Below, piece by piece: positions 1 to 7,535 of a stretch of DNA of 10,907 nucleotides. The stretch is from CAVRTJ01 sp046704825. GTDB taxonomy: Bacteria; Acidobacteriota; UBA4820; DSQY01. Location of the stretch: positions 1 through 10,907 of the forward strand of contig JBJKRE010000239.1 in assembly GCA_046704825.1 (NCBI GenBank), in the 5' to 3' direction. A program made the position numbers and the translations under genes. The number at the start of each line of letters is the position of its first letter. Within the stretch, counting starts at the first letter, position 1. The notes beneath the pieces are model-generated. The model was not told the origin of the DNA, ran no database searches, and was given only the letters and a program-made list of their open reading frames with translations.

Positions 1-700
1 TCCGTTCGCGTTCGCCGGTCTCAAGGATCATTCGTTCCAGGTGTTGACGTTCCTCGGCCGCTTGCGTCAGGCGCTCGACCGACCGTCTCTCGGCCGCCAG
101 CGTCCTCTGCAGAAGTCCGAAAAAGCGCGAGATCAGAACCATGACCGGGACAAGCACCATGATCAGTACGGTGCCCTGGAGGAACCAGAAACGCGGTGCC
201 GACGAATCGATCCTGGCCGTATTCGCGTCCAGCATTCCTGAAGCGTCTAGAGCGGCGGCCCCGACGTAAATCACGATGCTCAGCCCGGCGGCCGCCCAGC
301 TCGCCCGGAGCCCCAGCAGCACAACCGCGCACAGCGGAAGGGCGATAAGAAAGAGACGCCCGCCTCCGTGCATCCCGGTGGCGTCCAACATCACCCCGGC
401 GATGGCGTAGCCGACGAGGAGAATTGCCCAGGTTCTCACGACGTGCGACAGCCCCCTGCTGAGCGCTAAAACGAGAAGCGCAAGGAACACGACGAGACTT
501 TCGAGACGGACCTTCATGGGGATGAAGGCCGGACCCGCCAGAAACAGCGACGCCAGGGGCACGAAGCTTATGGCCACCGCAACCCAGACCACATACTCGA
601 GAACACTGCGCCGCCAAGCGGCCAGGGCGCTCTCGGCGCCTCCACCGCCCGTTGGGGCCCCCTTTGTCCGATCCGAATGATCCCACTCAGTCGACTGCAT
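1..700 (-). CDS. Membrane sensor histidine kinase, N-terminal part (cut by window edge)
   Basis: The minus frame from the ATG at 700 stays open to base 1, giving 233 codons; the gene continues outside the window. The first 30 residues are polar. Then come about six hydrophobic segments, near residues 36-55, 68-81, 91-107, 116-132, 137-151 and 172-197. After the last one the chain becomes charged and helical (residues about 198-233, rich in Glu, Arg and Gln) and ends in LETGERER. In the NarX/DegS-like (HisKA_3) kinases, that kind of sequence directly precedes the phosphorylated histidine. I infer a six-helix integral membrane sensor joined to a HisKA_3-type kinase. The histidine and ATPase domain are not visible, so another signalling output is possible. 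No Shine-Dalgarno sequence sits at normal distance from this ATG; an AGGAGG lies at 740-745, about 39 bases upstream. It lies downstream of the kinase operon on the same strand and may be read from its own promoter. Confidence 0.72.
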   Translation of the reverse strand, partial: MQSTEWDHSDRTKGAPTGGGGAESALAAWRRSVLEYVVWVAVAISFVPLASLFLAGPAFIPMKVRLESLVVFLALLVLALSRGLSHVVRTWAILLVGYAIAGVMLDATGMHGGGRLFLIALPLCAVVLLGLRASWAAAGLSIVIYVGAAALDASGMLDANTARIDSSAPRFWFLQGTVLIMVLVPVMVLISRFFGLLQRTLAAERRSVERLTQAAEERQHLERMILETGERER

Positions 701-1052
701 ATTGCGCCGCTGGTCAGCGTCCCCCGCTTTGAAACGGTGCCTCCTCGCTGATCCAAGATTTTAGCACCACCGATCCCGCAAAGGGAGATGGGAACCCGAC
801 ATCGGCCTTAGGTCCCGTCGCGGGCGACCGCCTCCGGCGCCGAGCCAAGCGCCGGGCTCCGGCCCCGCGCTTTTCTATTCGGAACACGTCTCAGGCCGAA
901 TGCATCCATAAAAAGAACACGCCGGCCCCGCATCCCTGAGACTGCCTCGGCAAACCTTCAGCGCCGGACCGCCTCCGACCTTGATTGGCCCGGCAGGCTA
1001 ACGAAATAGGCCTGACCCCAGCTCCCCACTGGCGGCGGCAGATCTCCCTCCC
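701..1052. other. Spacer between kinase operon and partial kinase; no gene seen
   Basis: This 352-base stretch holds no reading frame with convincing coding character. Visible structure includes a 7-base perfect inverted repeat CCGGCGC/GCGCCGG at 834-840 and 849-855. There is also an 8-base perfect inverted repeat GTCTCAGG/CCTGAGAC at 888-895 and 935-942, enclosing 39 bases that include an A-tract. A run GGCCTGACCCC sits at 1009-1019. None of these is a canonical intrinsic terminator for the operon that ends at 1053. The only promoter-like signal I see is at 758-766. Confidence 0.5.
758..766 (-). promoter_or_regulatory. Possible extended -10 promoter for the partial sensor kinase
   Basis: On the minus strand the sequence reads TGCTAAAAT. 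This is an extended -10 element: TG, one base, then TAAAAT, matching five of six bases of TATAAT. No convincing -35 box lies 16-18 bases upstream, which is tolerated for extended -10 promoters. Transcription would start near 751, giving a leader of about 50 bases that contains the AGGAGG at 740-745. Confidence 0.35.
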
Positions 1053-3059
1053 TCAGGAGGTTGTCTGCGGCCCCTTCTGGACGGGTGCGACCGGTAGATA
1101 TACCGAGAAGGAGGCGCCCGGTTGCGGGTGGTTGTTCGCAGCCTCCACTCTGCCACCGTGCGCCGTGACGATCTGCCGGACGATGGCGAGACCGAGTCCC
1201 GTACCGCCTTTTCTCTTGCTGGCGAATGGCTCGAACACCCTGTCCATCATCTCGGAGGGAATGCCCGGGCCCGAGTCCCGCACGGTCAGGACCGCAATGC
1301 CGTCCGCCTTGTCAAGCCCGACTTGGATGATGCCGTCCTCCGGCGAAAACGTGAAAGCGTTTTCCAGCAGGTTGACCACGACCTGCGCAAGGCGCCCGGG
1401 TACCCCCCGCACCGAGACAACTTCCGCGGGGAAGCGCAGTTCGCATCGAGAGTCCAAACCGGGCATGTTCTGTTTCGAGAGGTTGATAGCCCGGGCGACG
1501 ATTTCCCGAAGCGTGCAGTCTTCGTACTCCTCAGGGTTAATGGGACGGCCCAGCTTCAGCAGGTCGCTCATCAGAGCGTTGAGACGCCGGGTCTGCTCCT
1601 GAATGTGCGCCAGGTGTTCCTCGAATTCGCCTCGATTTCGCAGCTTCTTCTCCAGGGCCGCTGAGATGGTCGTGATGGCGAAGAGAGGATTCCGCACCTC
1701 GTGGGCCACGCCGCCTGCGATCATGCCGACGGTCTGAAGACTCTTGGCCTGTTCGAGTGCGATCATGAGCCGCTCCCGTTCGGCTTCAGCCCGTCTGCGT
1801 TCGGTGACGTCCCGGGCGATCGCCTGGAATCCGACGATGTCCCCGCCCTTTCTGTACGGCGCCGACCGCACCTCCACGAGAAGGCGCCTTCCCTCCCTGG
1901 TTCGCACTTCGTATTCTGCGGTGTCATCGAGCACCTCGCCTTTCACGATCCTCGCCAGCCGGGCCTGATGCGCTTCTCGATGTGTTTCGGGGATGATGTC
2001 CCAGATCGACATGGAGAGCATTTCCTTCTCACTCAGGCCCAGTTCGCTGCAGATGGTCTGGTTGACCGAAAGGAACCGGCCTTCCAGGTCCACGAGCAGA
2101 ACCCCGTCCGGGCTGTGCGCGACAAGCGTGCGGTACCGCTCTTCGCTGTCGCGCAGGGCCGACTCGGCTTTCCTCCGTTCCGTGATGTCTTCGGAAATGC
2201 AGAGAAGATATCGCGCTCCCCCCTCCGCGTCGAGGATGGGGACTTTGGTCGTGTTAAGGATCCGCTTGCCGGATCCCCCTACCTCCACCTCGTCGCAGGG
2301 GATTTCGACGGGCCGCTTGCCCGCAAGCACCCGCCGGTCCTTCTCTATCCGTTTGTCCGCGAACGATTTCGGGTAGATGGCGTAGTCGTCCTTCCCGTAA
2401 AGTTCCGCTCTCTCGACGCCGAAAAGCGACTCCGCCGCTCTGTTAACCCGTACGAAGCGCAGGTCCTCGGCGTCCTTCACCATGATGATGTCCGGAATGT
2501 TTTCGATGAGACTTTCGAGGAACTCCCGGCTTTCCCGAAGCGACGTCTCCGCCTGCCTGCGCTCCACCACCTCACGCTCGAGTTCCACCATCTTCTGTTC
2601 CAGCTTGTGAAACAGTGTCTCGTTGTGCCTTCTGAAGAATTCCATCTCTTCGCCGAGGGGCTTGCGGTCTGCGATCTTCCTCTTTGCACTGCTCTCATCG
2701 AGCACGCTCTTTACCGCCTCGGCCAGCACGTCCGGTTCCTGCGGCTTGACGATGAACCTGTCCGCCCCGAGACTGAGCGCGAACTCTTCGTCTTTTTGCT
2801 CGGTGTACGTCGCCGTGTAGAAAACGAACGGAATGTCCCGGAGGCGTTCGTCCGCCTTCCACTGGCGGCACAGGCTGAAACCGTCCAACACGGGCATCAG
2901 GATATCCGTGACAACCAGGTCCGGCAGCCGTTCCCTCGCCTTCTTCAGGGCCACCGCACCGTTTTCGGCGCTTTCAACCTCGTAGCCGAATCCCTTCAGC
3001 ACGACTTCTAGCATGTACAGGTTTCTGGGCTCGTCGTCGACGATCAAGACCGTCGTCAT
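1053..3059 (-). CDS. REC-PAS-PAS histidine kinase (receiver domain first)
   Basis: This is a 668-residue cytoplasmic signalling protein with no membrane segment. Residues 1-120 form a receiver domain: acidic pair Asp8/Asp9, phospho-acceptor Asp52 in VVTDILMP, Thr82 and Lys105. A helical linker (about 125-180) follows, then PAS 1 (about 180-297, ending DITERRKAE) and PAS 2 (about 303-425, ending DVTERRRAE). The kinase core has its phosphorylated His453 in VAHEVRNPL, the N box NLLENA (563-568), DSGPGI (595-600), FEPF (609-612) and GGTGLGLAI (618-626). All catalytic landmarks are intact. The H box HEVRNPL resembles NtrB-type kinases. Because the receiver is at the N terminus, it probably receives phosphate from another kinase and modulates this one, rather than being the C-terminal domain of a normal hybrid kinase. 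The start overlaps the preceding gene by ATGA, with GGAGGT at 3065-3070 five bases upstream. It is the last gene of the operon. Confidence 0.93.
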   Translation of the reverse strand: MTTVLIVDDEPRNLYMLEVVLKGFGYEVESAENGAVALKKARERLPDLVVTDILMPVLDGFSLCRQWKADERLRDIPFVFYTATYTEQKDEEFALSLGADRFIVKPQEPDVLAEAVKSVLDESSAKRKIADRKPLGEEMEFFRRHNETLFHKLEQKMVELEREVVERRQAETSLRESREFLESLIENIPDIIMVKDAEDLRFVRVNRAAESLFGVERAELYGKDDYAIYPKSFADKRIEKDRRVLAGKRPVEIPCDEVEVGGSGKRILNTTKVPILDAEGGARYLLCISEDITERRKAESALRDSEERYRTLVAHSPDGVLLVDLEGRFLSVNQTICSELGLSEKEMLSMSIWDIIPETHREAHQARLARIVKGEVLDDTAEYEVRTREGRRLLVEVRSAPYRKGGDIVGFQAIARDVTERRRAEAERERLMIALEQAKSLQTVGMIAGGVAHEVRNPLFAITTISAALEKKLRNRGEFEEHLAHIQEQTRRLNALMSDLLKLGRPINPEEYEDCTLREIVARAINLSKQNMPGLDSRCELRFPAEVVSVRGVPGRLAQVVVNLLENAFTFSPEDGIIQVGLDKADGIAVLTVRDSGPGIPSEMMDRVFEPFASKRKGGTGLGLAIVRQIVTAHGGRVEAANNHPQPGASFSVYLPVAPVQKGPQTTS

Positions 3060-3448
3060 GTCTCACCTCCGGCTCCACACCCGTCCGCAAGGTGCCTCTC
3101 GACCTGCGCTATGAAGGTATCCGGGTCGATGGGCTTTTCGATGTAGCCCGTACAGCCCGATTCCATGGCTTTTTCCCGGTCACCGGTCATGGCGTACGAG
3201 GTGATCGCCACGATCGGGATCCCTGACACCTCCCCGCGCCCCTTGAGGGTGCGGGCCACCGAGTACCCATCCATGCCAGGCAGCTGGATGTCCAGCAGGA
3301 TCAGGTCCGGCCTGTGGCGAACCGCCATTTCGATGCCTTTCTGCCCTTCCCGGGCCTGGAGAACCGTGTACCCCTTCGCCTGAAGGAGAAACGTGATCAA
3401 GTAGAGGTTCTGTTCGTTGTCCTCGATATACAGAATGTTCGCAGTCAT
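3056..3448 (-). CDS. Single-domain response regulator (CheY/DivK-like)
   Basis: This 130-residue protein is only a receiver domain. Acidic residues Glu9/Asp10, phospho-acceptor Asp53 in LLDIQLPGMDG, Thr83 in AITSYAM and Lys105 in YIEKPID are all present, so it should be phosphorylatable. No output domain follows; such proteins act as phosphate shuttles or by binding partner proteins. It lies between two kinases, with ATGA overlaps at both ends (3445-3448 and 3056-3059), so it is translationally coupled to both. The upstream kinase is the obvious phosphodonor, and the downstream REC-first kinase is a candidate partner. The ATG at 3448 was chosen because it has AGGGAG four bases upstream and the receiver fold begins exactly there. 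An open frame reaches back to 3706, but that stretch is the shadow of the upstream kinase. Confidence 0.93.
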   Translation of the reverse strand: MTANILYIEDNEQNLYLITFLLQAKGYTVLQAREGQKGIEMAVRHRPDLILLDIQLPGMDGYSVARTLKGRGEVSGIPIVAITSYAMTGDREKAMESGCTGYIEKPIDPDTFIAQVERHLADGCGAGGET

Positions 3449-5919
3449 GCGTCTCCCTTCTCGGCACGGATGTCGAAAGAGAATGTGGTGCCCCCACCCC
3501 ATGCGCTCTTCACTCTGATCGAACCACCGAGCATTTCCACCAGCTTCTTGCATATGGACAACCCGAGGCCGGTTCCGTCGTATTTTCGCGTGAGCCCCGA
3601 ATCGATCTGCCTGAATGGCTTGAACAGCGTTTCGATGTCCTCTTCCTTGATCCCGATTCCCGTGTCCGTCACGCTGACCTGCACGCGGTCGCCCCTCATG
3701 GAGCAATCGACGCGCACATCGCCTTCGTCGGTGAACTTGATGGCGTTGCTCAAGAGGTTCAGGAGTATTTGTTCCACCCGCCTCCGATCGCTTACGATGC
3801 TCCCCACGTCGGGCGTCACGTTTACGGAGACGGCGATGGCCTTCTTTTCGGCCTGGGGTCTTACCGCGCGCACGACCTTGTCGACGGCCTCCGGCAGGTC
3901 GAAGGGCTCGAGGACGATCCTGAGCTGTCCCGCTTCGATCTTTGAAATATCCAGAACGTCGTTGATGAGGTTCAGGAGGTGCTTCGAACTGTCCCTCACC
4001 ATTCGGAGTTGCTTTTCCTGTTCCTCGTTGAGCGGCCCCACGATGCCCTGCAGAAGAATCCCCGTGAACCCGATGATGGAATTCAACGGCGTTCGGAGCT
4101 CATGGGACATGGTGGCCAGGAAAGCGGACTTGATCCGGTCGGCCGATTCCGCCCGATCCTTGGCCTCGGCCAGTTCGGAGGTCCTGATCCTCACGAGGTC
4201 TTCGAGGTGAGCCCGGTAGACGGCGAGCTTCTCCTCCGCCTCCTTCTGCCCGGTGATATCCGACCCTATGCTCAGGATCTCTCTGACCTCCCCCCGTTCG
4301 TCCATCACGACCTTGTTCGTCCAGGCGATCCACACCCGGGTGCCGTCGCGCCGGATGTTCTGGTTAACGTTGTGCTCGAACCTGGCGGGATCGGCGCAGA
4401 TCTTCTTCATGAGCGGCCGGAGGTCCCGGCCGGAGCTCTCCGACTCCGGTACGATCGTGCCGACCACGTGCCTCCCGGTGATCTCGTCGCTCGAATAGCC
4501 GAAGAAGCGCTGGCCGAATTCGTTCAAGAACGTGACGTTCCCGTCGCGCGTCCACCTCAGGATGATGCTGTTCGCGTTTTCCACCAGCTCCCTGTACTTG
4601 GACTCGCTCCTGACGACGGCCTCCTCCGCCCGTTTCCGGTCGGAAATGTCTTCTGCGCTGGACCAGATGAGCGTTCTCCCGCCGCGTTCTACGAGCAGCC
4701 CGGAGAGCCGGACAGGCACGCGCGTTCCGTCCTTCCTTATGTATTCTTTCTCGTAGGGTCCGTACTTCCCCGTTCGTTTGAGCTTCTCGAGCTGCCGCTC
4801 TTCGTCTTCCTCATACTCCGGGGGCGTTATGTCCCAGTAGGAGAGCGGAAGCGTCTCCCGCACAGTCCGGTCGAGAAGCGCGGCGTAGGAGGGATTCGCG
4901 TCCACTATCCGCCCCTCCATCGTGCACAGTGCAAACCCCAGAGAACTCTTCTCGAAGAGATCGTGCTCGAACTTGTACGCGGAATTGAGACGTTTCCTGT
5001 CGCGCTCCAGCTCCCACACCGTCGAACTCAGTACGAGGGCGGCGACGGCGACCGATCCTATGAAGCCCTGCTGCAGAAGCAGCGATCGATGAAAATTCCC
5101 CCCGTTAAAGGGCATCGTCCCCTGCACGGCGGCCCAGGTGGAGAGTACCGCGAGCAGCAGAATGGTCGCCGCTGAGTAGGCGGGCTCCAGACGAAGCGCT
5201 ACGAGGGCCACCCACGGCACGAACAACATGACGAGCGCGGGAACTCTGAAATAGCACAGATACCAGAGCGCGGCGGTGGCGGCTGCGAAGAGAAGGAATT
5301 CCACGCCCATTCTGGACGGCCTTGCCCGCCGTTTGCCGTGCGCGATACCCAGAATGACGGGCGTTACGAGGAGCGCACCCGTCGCGTCGCCGAGCCACCA
5401 CGTCAGCGCGGCGGCAGAGAAACCGGACCACCGGCCGGTCGCCGCACAGAAGGTCGACGCACCGGTCAGGGCACCCACGGCGGTGCTGACGAGTGCGCCG
5501 AAGAAGATGAACTTAACGACGTCACGGGACCCAGCAAACGGGTCCCTGCCGCCGGTGGCACGCACGATGAGAAAAGCCGCCAGGACCGCTTCGGCGCTGT
5601 TCCCTGCGGCGGTGACAACGCCTGCCGCCAGGGAAGCGTGGAGGGACAACCCCATCCCCTTGAGCAACAAGGCGTTAACCGACAAGGATCCGATAAAGAT
5701 GCCCGGCCAGACCTTCGTACCCCAGTGGAGCAAGGAAGCGATCGCAATGCCGGTGGGGAGCCAGACGGCCGTCGCGTTGGTTCCAGGCATGGCAAGCAGG
5801 AGCCCCAGCCAAGCCGTGACGAAGTAGGCTACGGCCAGCCCCGACACCTTCCAGACAAAGGGAGGTCCACCCCCGCCGGGAGCTGGTGCCCTCGCAAGAC
5901 TGTCCGACTCGCTCTGCAT
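3445..5919 (-). CDS. MASE1-PAS-PAS membrane histidine kinase
   Basis: This is an 824-residue sensor kinase. Residues about 22-305 are a MASE1-like integral membrane sensory region with eight or more hydrophobic helices; the stretch TAVWLPTGIAIASLLHWG (about residues 50-67) is typical of the family. Two PAS domains follow, at about 315-430 (ending DISDRKRAEE) and 440-560 (ending DITGQKEAEE). A coiled coil leads into HisKA, with phosphorylated His606 in MSHELRTPLN. The ATPase domain shows LLNLLSNAIKF (about 719-729), DTGIGI (752-757), FKPF and GTGLGLSI (782-789). The ligand of MASE1 domains is generally unknown. It is the first gene of a three-gene operon and overlaps the response regulator by ATGA. 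I prefer the ATG at 5919 because GGGGAG ends nine bases upstream. An in-frame ATG at 5928 would add three residues, but that GGGGAG directly abuts it. Confidence 0.93.
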   Translation of the reverse strand: MQSESDSLARAPAPGGGGPPFVWKVSGLAVAYFVTAWLGLLLAMPGTNATAVWLPTGIAIASLLHWGTKVWPGIFIGSLSVNALLLKGMGLSLHASLAAGVVTAAGNSAEAVLAAFLIVRATGGRDPFAGSRDVVKFIFFGALVSTAVGALTGASTFCAATGRWSGFSAAALTWWLGDATGALLVTPVILGIAHGKRRARPSRMGVEFLLFAAATAALWYLCYFRVPALVMLFVPWVALVALRLEPAYSAATILLLAVLSTWAAVQGTMPFNGGNFHRSLLLQQGFIGSVAVAALVLSSTVWELERDRKRLNSAYKFEHDLFEKSSLGFALCTMEGRIVDANPSYAALLDRTVRETLPLSYWDITPPEYEEDEERQLEKLKRTGKYGPYEKEYIRKDGTRVPVRLSGLLVERGGRTLIWSSAEDISDRKRAEEAVVRSESKYRELVENANSIILRWTRDGNVTFLNEFGQRFFGYSSDEITGRHVVGTIVPESESSGRDLRPLMKKICADPARFEHNVNQNIRRDGTRVWIAWTNKVVMDERGEVREILSIGSDITGQKEAEEKLAVYRAHLEDLVRIRTSELAEAKDRAESADRIKSAFLATMSHELRTPLNSIIGFTGILLQGIVGPLNEEQEKQLRMVRDSSKHLLNLINDVLDISKIEAGQLRIVLEPFDLPEAVDKVVRAVRPQAEKKAIAVSVNVTPDVGSIVSDRRRVEQILLNLLSNAIKFTDEGDVRVDCSMRGDRVQVSVTDTGIGIKEEDIETLFKPFRQIDSGLTRKYDGTGLGLSICKKLVEMLGGSIRVKSAWGGGTTFSFDIRAEKGDA

Positions 5920-5976
5920 TCTGGACATCTCCCCAACGCAGTTCGCTGAGGCGCATGAACCTAGGAGAATGTGCCC

Positions 5977-6005
5977 AGTCTATGTGGCGGGATGGACAAT
6001 TTCAA
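5977..6005 (-). promoter_or_regulatory. Probable sigma-70-type promoter of the kinase operon
   Basis: On the minus strand TTGAAA (6005-6000, five of six matches to the -35 consensus) is followed after exactly 17 bases by TAGACT (5982-5977, four of six matches to the -10 consensus). Transcription would begin near 5970, about 50 bases before the kinase start. Position, orientation and spacing all fit; there is no experimental support. Confidence 0.45.
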
Positions 6006-6062
6006 GGGCCGGGCGATCGTCAAGACTGCAGAACTCTCAGCAATGCGCGTCTCGGCCGGAAC

Positions 6063-7136
6063 CTAAGGGGTTCGTTTTTCGCTCCAGGCTCTCTCCTCCA
6101 GCAGCCTGAGGCGGGCTTTCTTGCCGGAGATTTCAACCGCTATCTTCCCCATCTCCTGCTTTGCGCGCTCCAACGCGCCGCAGCTTGAGTCCCGGTCGTT
6201 CTCAATTGCCTTTTCATAACGTCTTTGCTCCGCATGGTGCCGCCAATCCGGAGGTGGGGAGCGGCGCGACAGCCCGACCTGTTCACCACTTTCGAGCCTG
6301 TTGAATTCGTCGCACTTCTTTTCAAGTTGTGGAATCTCGCTTTCCAGCCGTTCCTCTGCTTTCTTAAGCCTGTCTATCTGCTCCGACAGGTCCTTTATCC
6401 GTTCGGCTGTGGAGAGGTGTTTCCGGGGCCTGCCCAGCTCCTGGCCGACGTTTCCCAGATGGCCGGGGAACGACGGTCCGCTTGCTATCGGTTTATTCTT
6501 CTGTATGACGAAATGACCGTCGTTGGGCATTCTCTTCAATGTCTCGTTGGTGAAAACCTTCGGTCCTGCCTTGGGGCCACCTGACGCAAACATGCCAGCA
6601 ATCTTGCTGGATCCGGAAGCCGCAGCCATATCGGCAGGCGTGGCACCCTTGTCGTTCGCAGCCGATCGGTCAGCTCCGGCTTCCAGCAGAACCCGCACGG
6701 CGACGACCGACTTTTTGTACACCGCGTAATGAAGTGGGGTGTTGCCCCACTTGTCCCTCGGCGAAACAGCGGCCCCTCCATTCAGCAAGACTTTTACAAA
6801 GCCCGCGTGCCCAGCGTATGCGGCATCGTGAAGCGGCGTCATGCCGATCGAGTCCTTTGCATTAGGATCGGCACCGCCTTTCAGGAGGGCTTTCGCACAG
6901 GCCGCGTCACCCCTGTAGGCGGCATAATGAAGTGGGGTCATTCCCTGCTTGTCCCTGACGTTGGGATCCGCTCCCCTGCGAATCAACAACCCGACCTCAT
7001 TGGCCCGGCCCGATCTCACAGCCGCTATCAAGTTTGCCGCGGCGGAATGCACCTTGCCCTGAGCCGACGCCAGGATGGTCATCCCCAACACTCCGGCCAT
7101 CAGCACCCACTTTGCAGCTCTGCTCGGTGTCATCAT
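6063..7136 (-). CDS. Secreted ankyrin-repeat protein with C-terminal coiled coil
   Basis: This 357-residue protein starts with a Sec-type signal peptide: basic residues Arg6 and Lys9, then a hydrophobic core, with a likely cut after ASA at residue 25. Residues about 34-187 are ankyrin repeats. There are three good central units beginning GMTPLHYAAY, GMTPLHDAAY and GNTPLHYAVY (from residues 65, 98 and 131), flanked by degenerate N- and C-terminal capping units. A linker of about 55 residues, rich in Pro, Gly and Lys, leads to charged heptad-like helices at about 244-283 and 303-350. Ankyrin repeats bind proteins, so a scaffold or inhibitor role in the periplasm is plausible, but no partner can be named. 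The ATG at 7136 was chosen because a GGGGGT lies nine bases upstream and the signal peptide starts there; the frame stays open to 7307 without signal-like sequence. It ends 134 bases before the kinase operon, on the same strand. Confidence 0.8.
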   Translation of the reverse strand: MMTPSRAAKWVLMAGVLGMTILASAQGKVHSAAANLIAAVRSGRANEVGLLIRRGADPNVRDKQGMTPLHYAAYRGDAACAKALLKGGADPNAKDSIGMTPLHDAAYAGHAGFVKVLLNGGAAVSPRDKWGNTPLHYAVYKKSVVAVRVLLEAGADRSAANDKGATPADMAAASGSSKIAGMFASGGPKAGPKVFTNETLKRMPNDGHFVIQKNKPIASGPSFPGHLGNVGQELGRPRKHLSTAERIKDLSEQIDRLKKAEERLESEIPQLEKKCDEFNRLESGEQVGLSRRSPPPDWRHHAEQRRYEKAIENDRDSSCGALERAKQEMGKIAVEISGKKARLRLLEERAWSEKRTP

Positions 7137-7200
7137 TTCCCCGTTACCCCCACAGTGTCCCCCGACTGACTGATGCGTCGAAACAAGCAATTCCCTTCGG

Positions 7201-7209
7201 ATTCTATCA
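7201..7209 (-). promoter_or_regulatory. Possible extended -10 promoter of the ankyrin gene
   Basis: The minus strand reads TGATAGAAT: the TG-base extension plus TAGAAT, five of six matches to TATAAT. No good -35 box is seen 17 bases upstream. The predicted start near 7194 would leave a leader of about 58 bases that includes the GGGGGT ribosome binding site. Confidence 0.3.
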
Positions 7210-7453
7210 TGCAATACCAGCCCTCCGGACGCATACAAAAGGCCTGTGCAATGCCCTCCCGCACCGGCGGCAAACGCAGACGCCCTCAGGCGAGGTGGCG
7301 GTACCATGGTTTTCGCGCTGCCGGCGGCATGTCAATCATAACCGCACCCGATCTGAACACCCGCCGCCGTACCACGGCTTTCGGCGGCCTGCTGGACACG
7401 GCCGAGTCCATGCACCAGAATGGATCATGTAGCACAAGTGGATGCCTGTGCCC

Positions 7454-7504
7454 GGGGGGGCCGCCGGAATCGGTACCGCAAGCGGTGTCCCCCCGGCGGG
7501 GCCG
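7454..7504 (+). promoter_or_regulatory. Nested inverted repeat in the phosphoketolase leader
   Basis: A perfect 7-base inverted repeat CCGCCGG (7461-7467) and CCGGCGG (7493-7499) encloses a second one, ACCGC (7475-7479) and GCGGT (7482-7486). A G run at 7454-7460 can alternatively pair with the C run at 7489-7494, so two mutually exclusive folds are possible. Whether this is transcribed, and whether it regulates the gene about 105 bases downstream, cannot be told from sequence. It is not a known riboswitch that I recognise. Confidence 0.35.
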
Positions 7505-7535
7505 CACTCGTGCGCACCTCCGCTTCGCCGCAGTA

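Noticed and set aside
21..686. 221-codon minus-strand open frame at the left edge
   Set aside because: Its product is Arg/Gly/His-rich with no hydrophobic pattern. The frame beginning at 700 on the same strand gives regular membrane helices and a kinase-like linker, so this one is a shadow.
834..855. Intrinsic terminator
   Set aside because: The 7-base stem is real, but no T-tract follows within a few bases on either strand, and it lies about 200 bases beyond the end of the operon.
1701..3011. 436-codon plus-strand open frame
   Set aside because: It is antisense to the REC-PAS-PAS kinase, which has intact motifs throughout. Long antisense frames are expected in GC-rich coding sequence; the product shows no domain.
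3449..3706. Upstream extension of the lone receiver gene
   Set aside because: It would overlap the upstream kinase ATPase domain by about 260 bases; the receiver fold and a ribosome binding site start at 3448.
3979..5175. 398-codon plus-strand open frame
   Set aside because: Antisense shadow of the MASE1 kinase; low-complexity Pro/Arg/Val-rich product.
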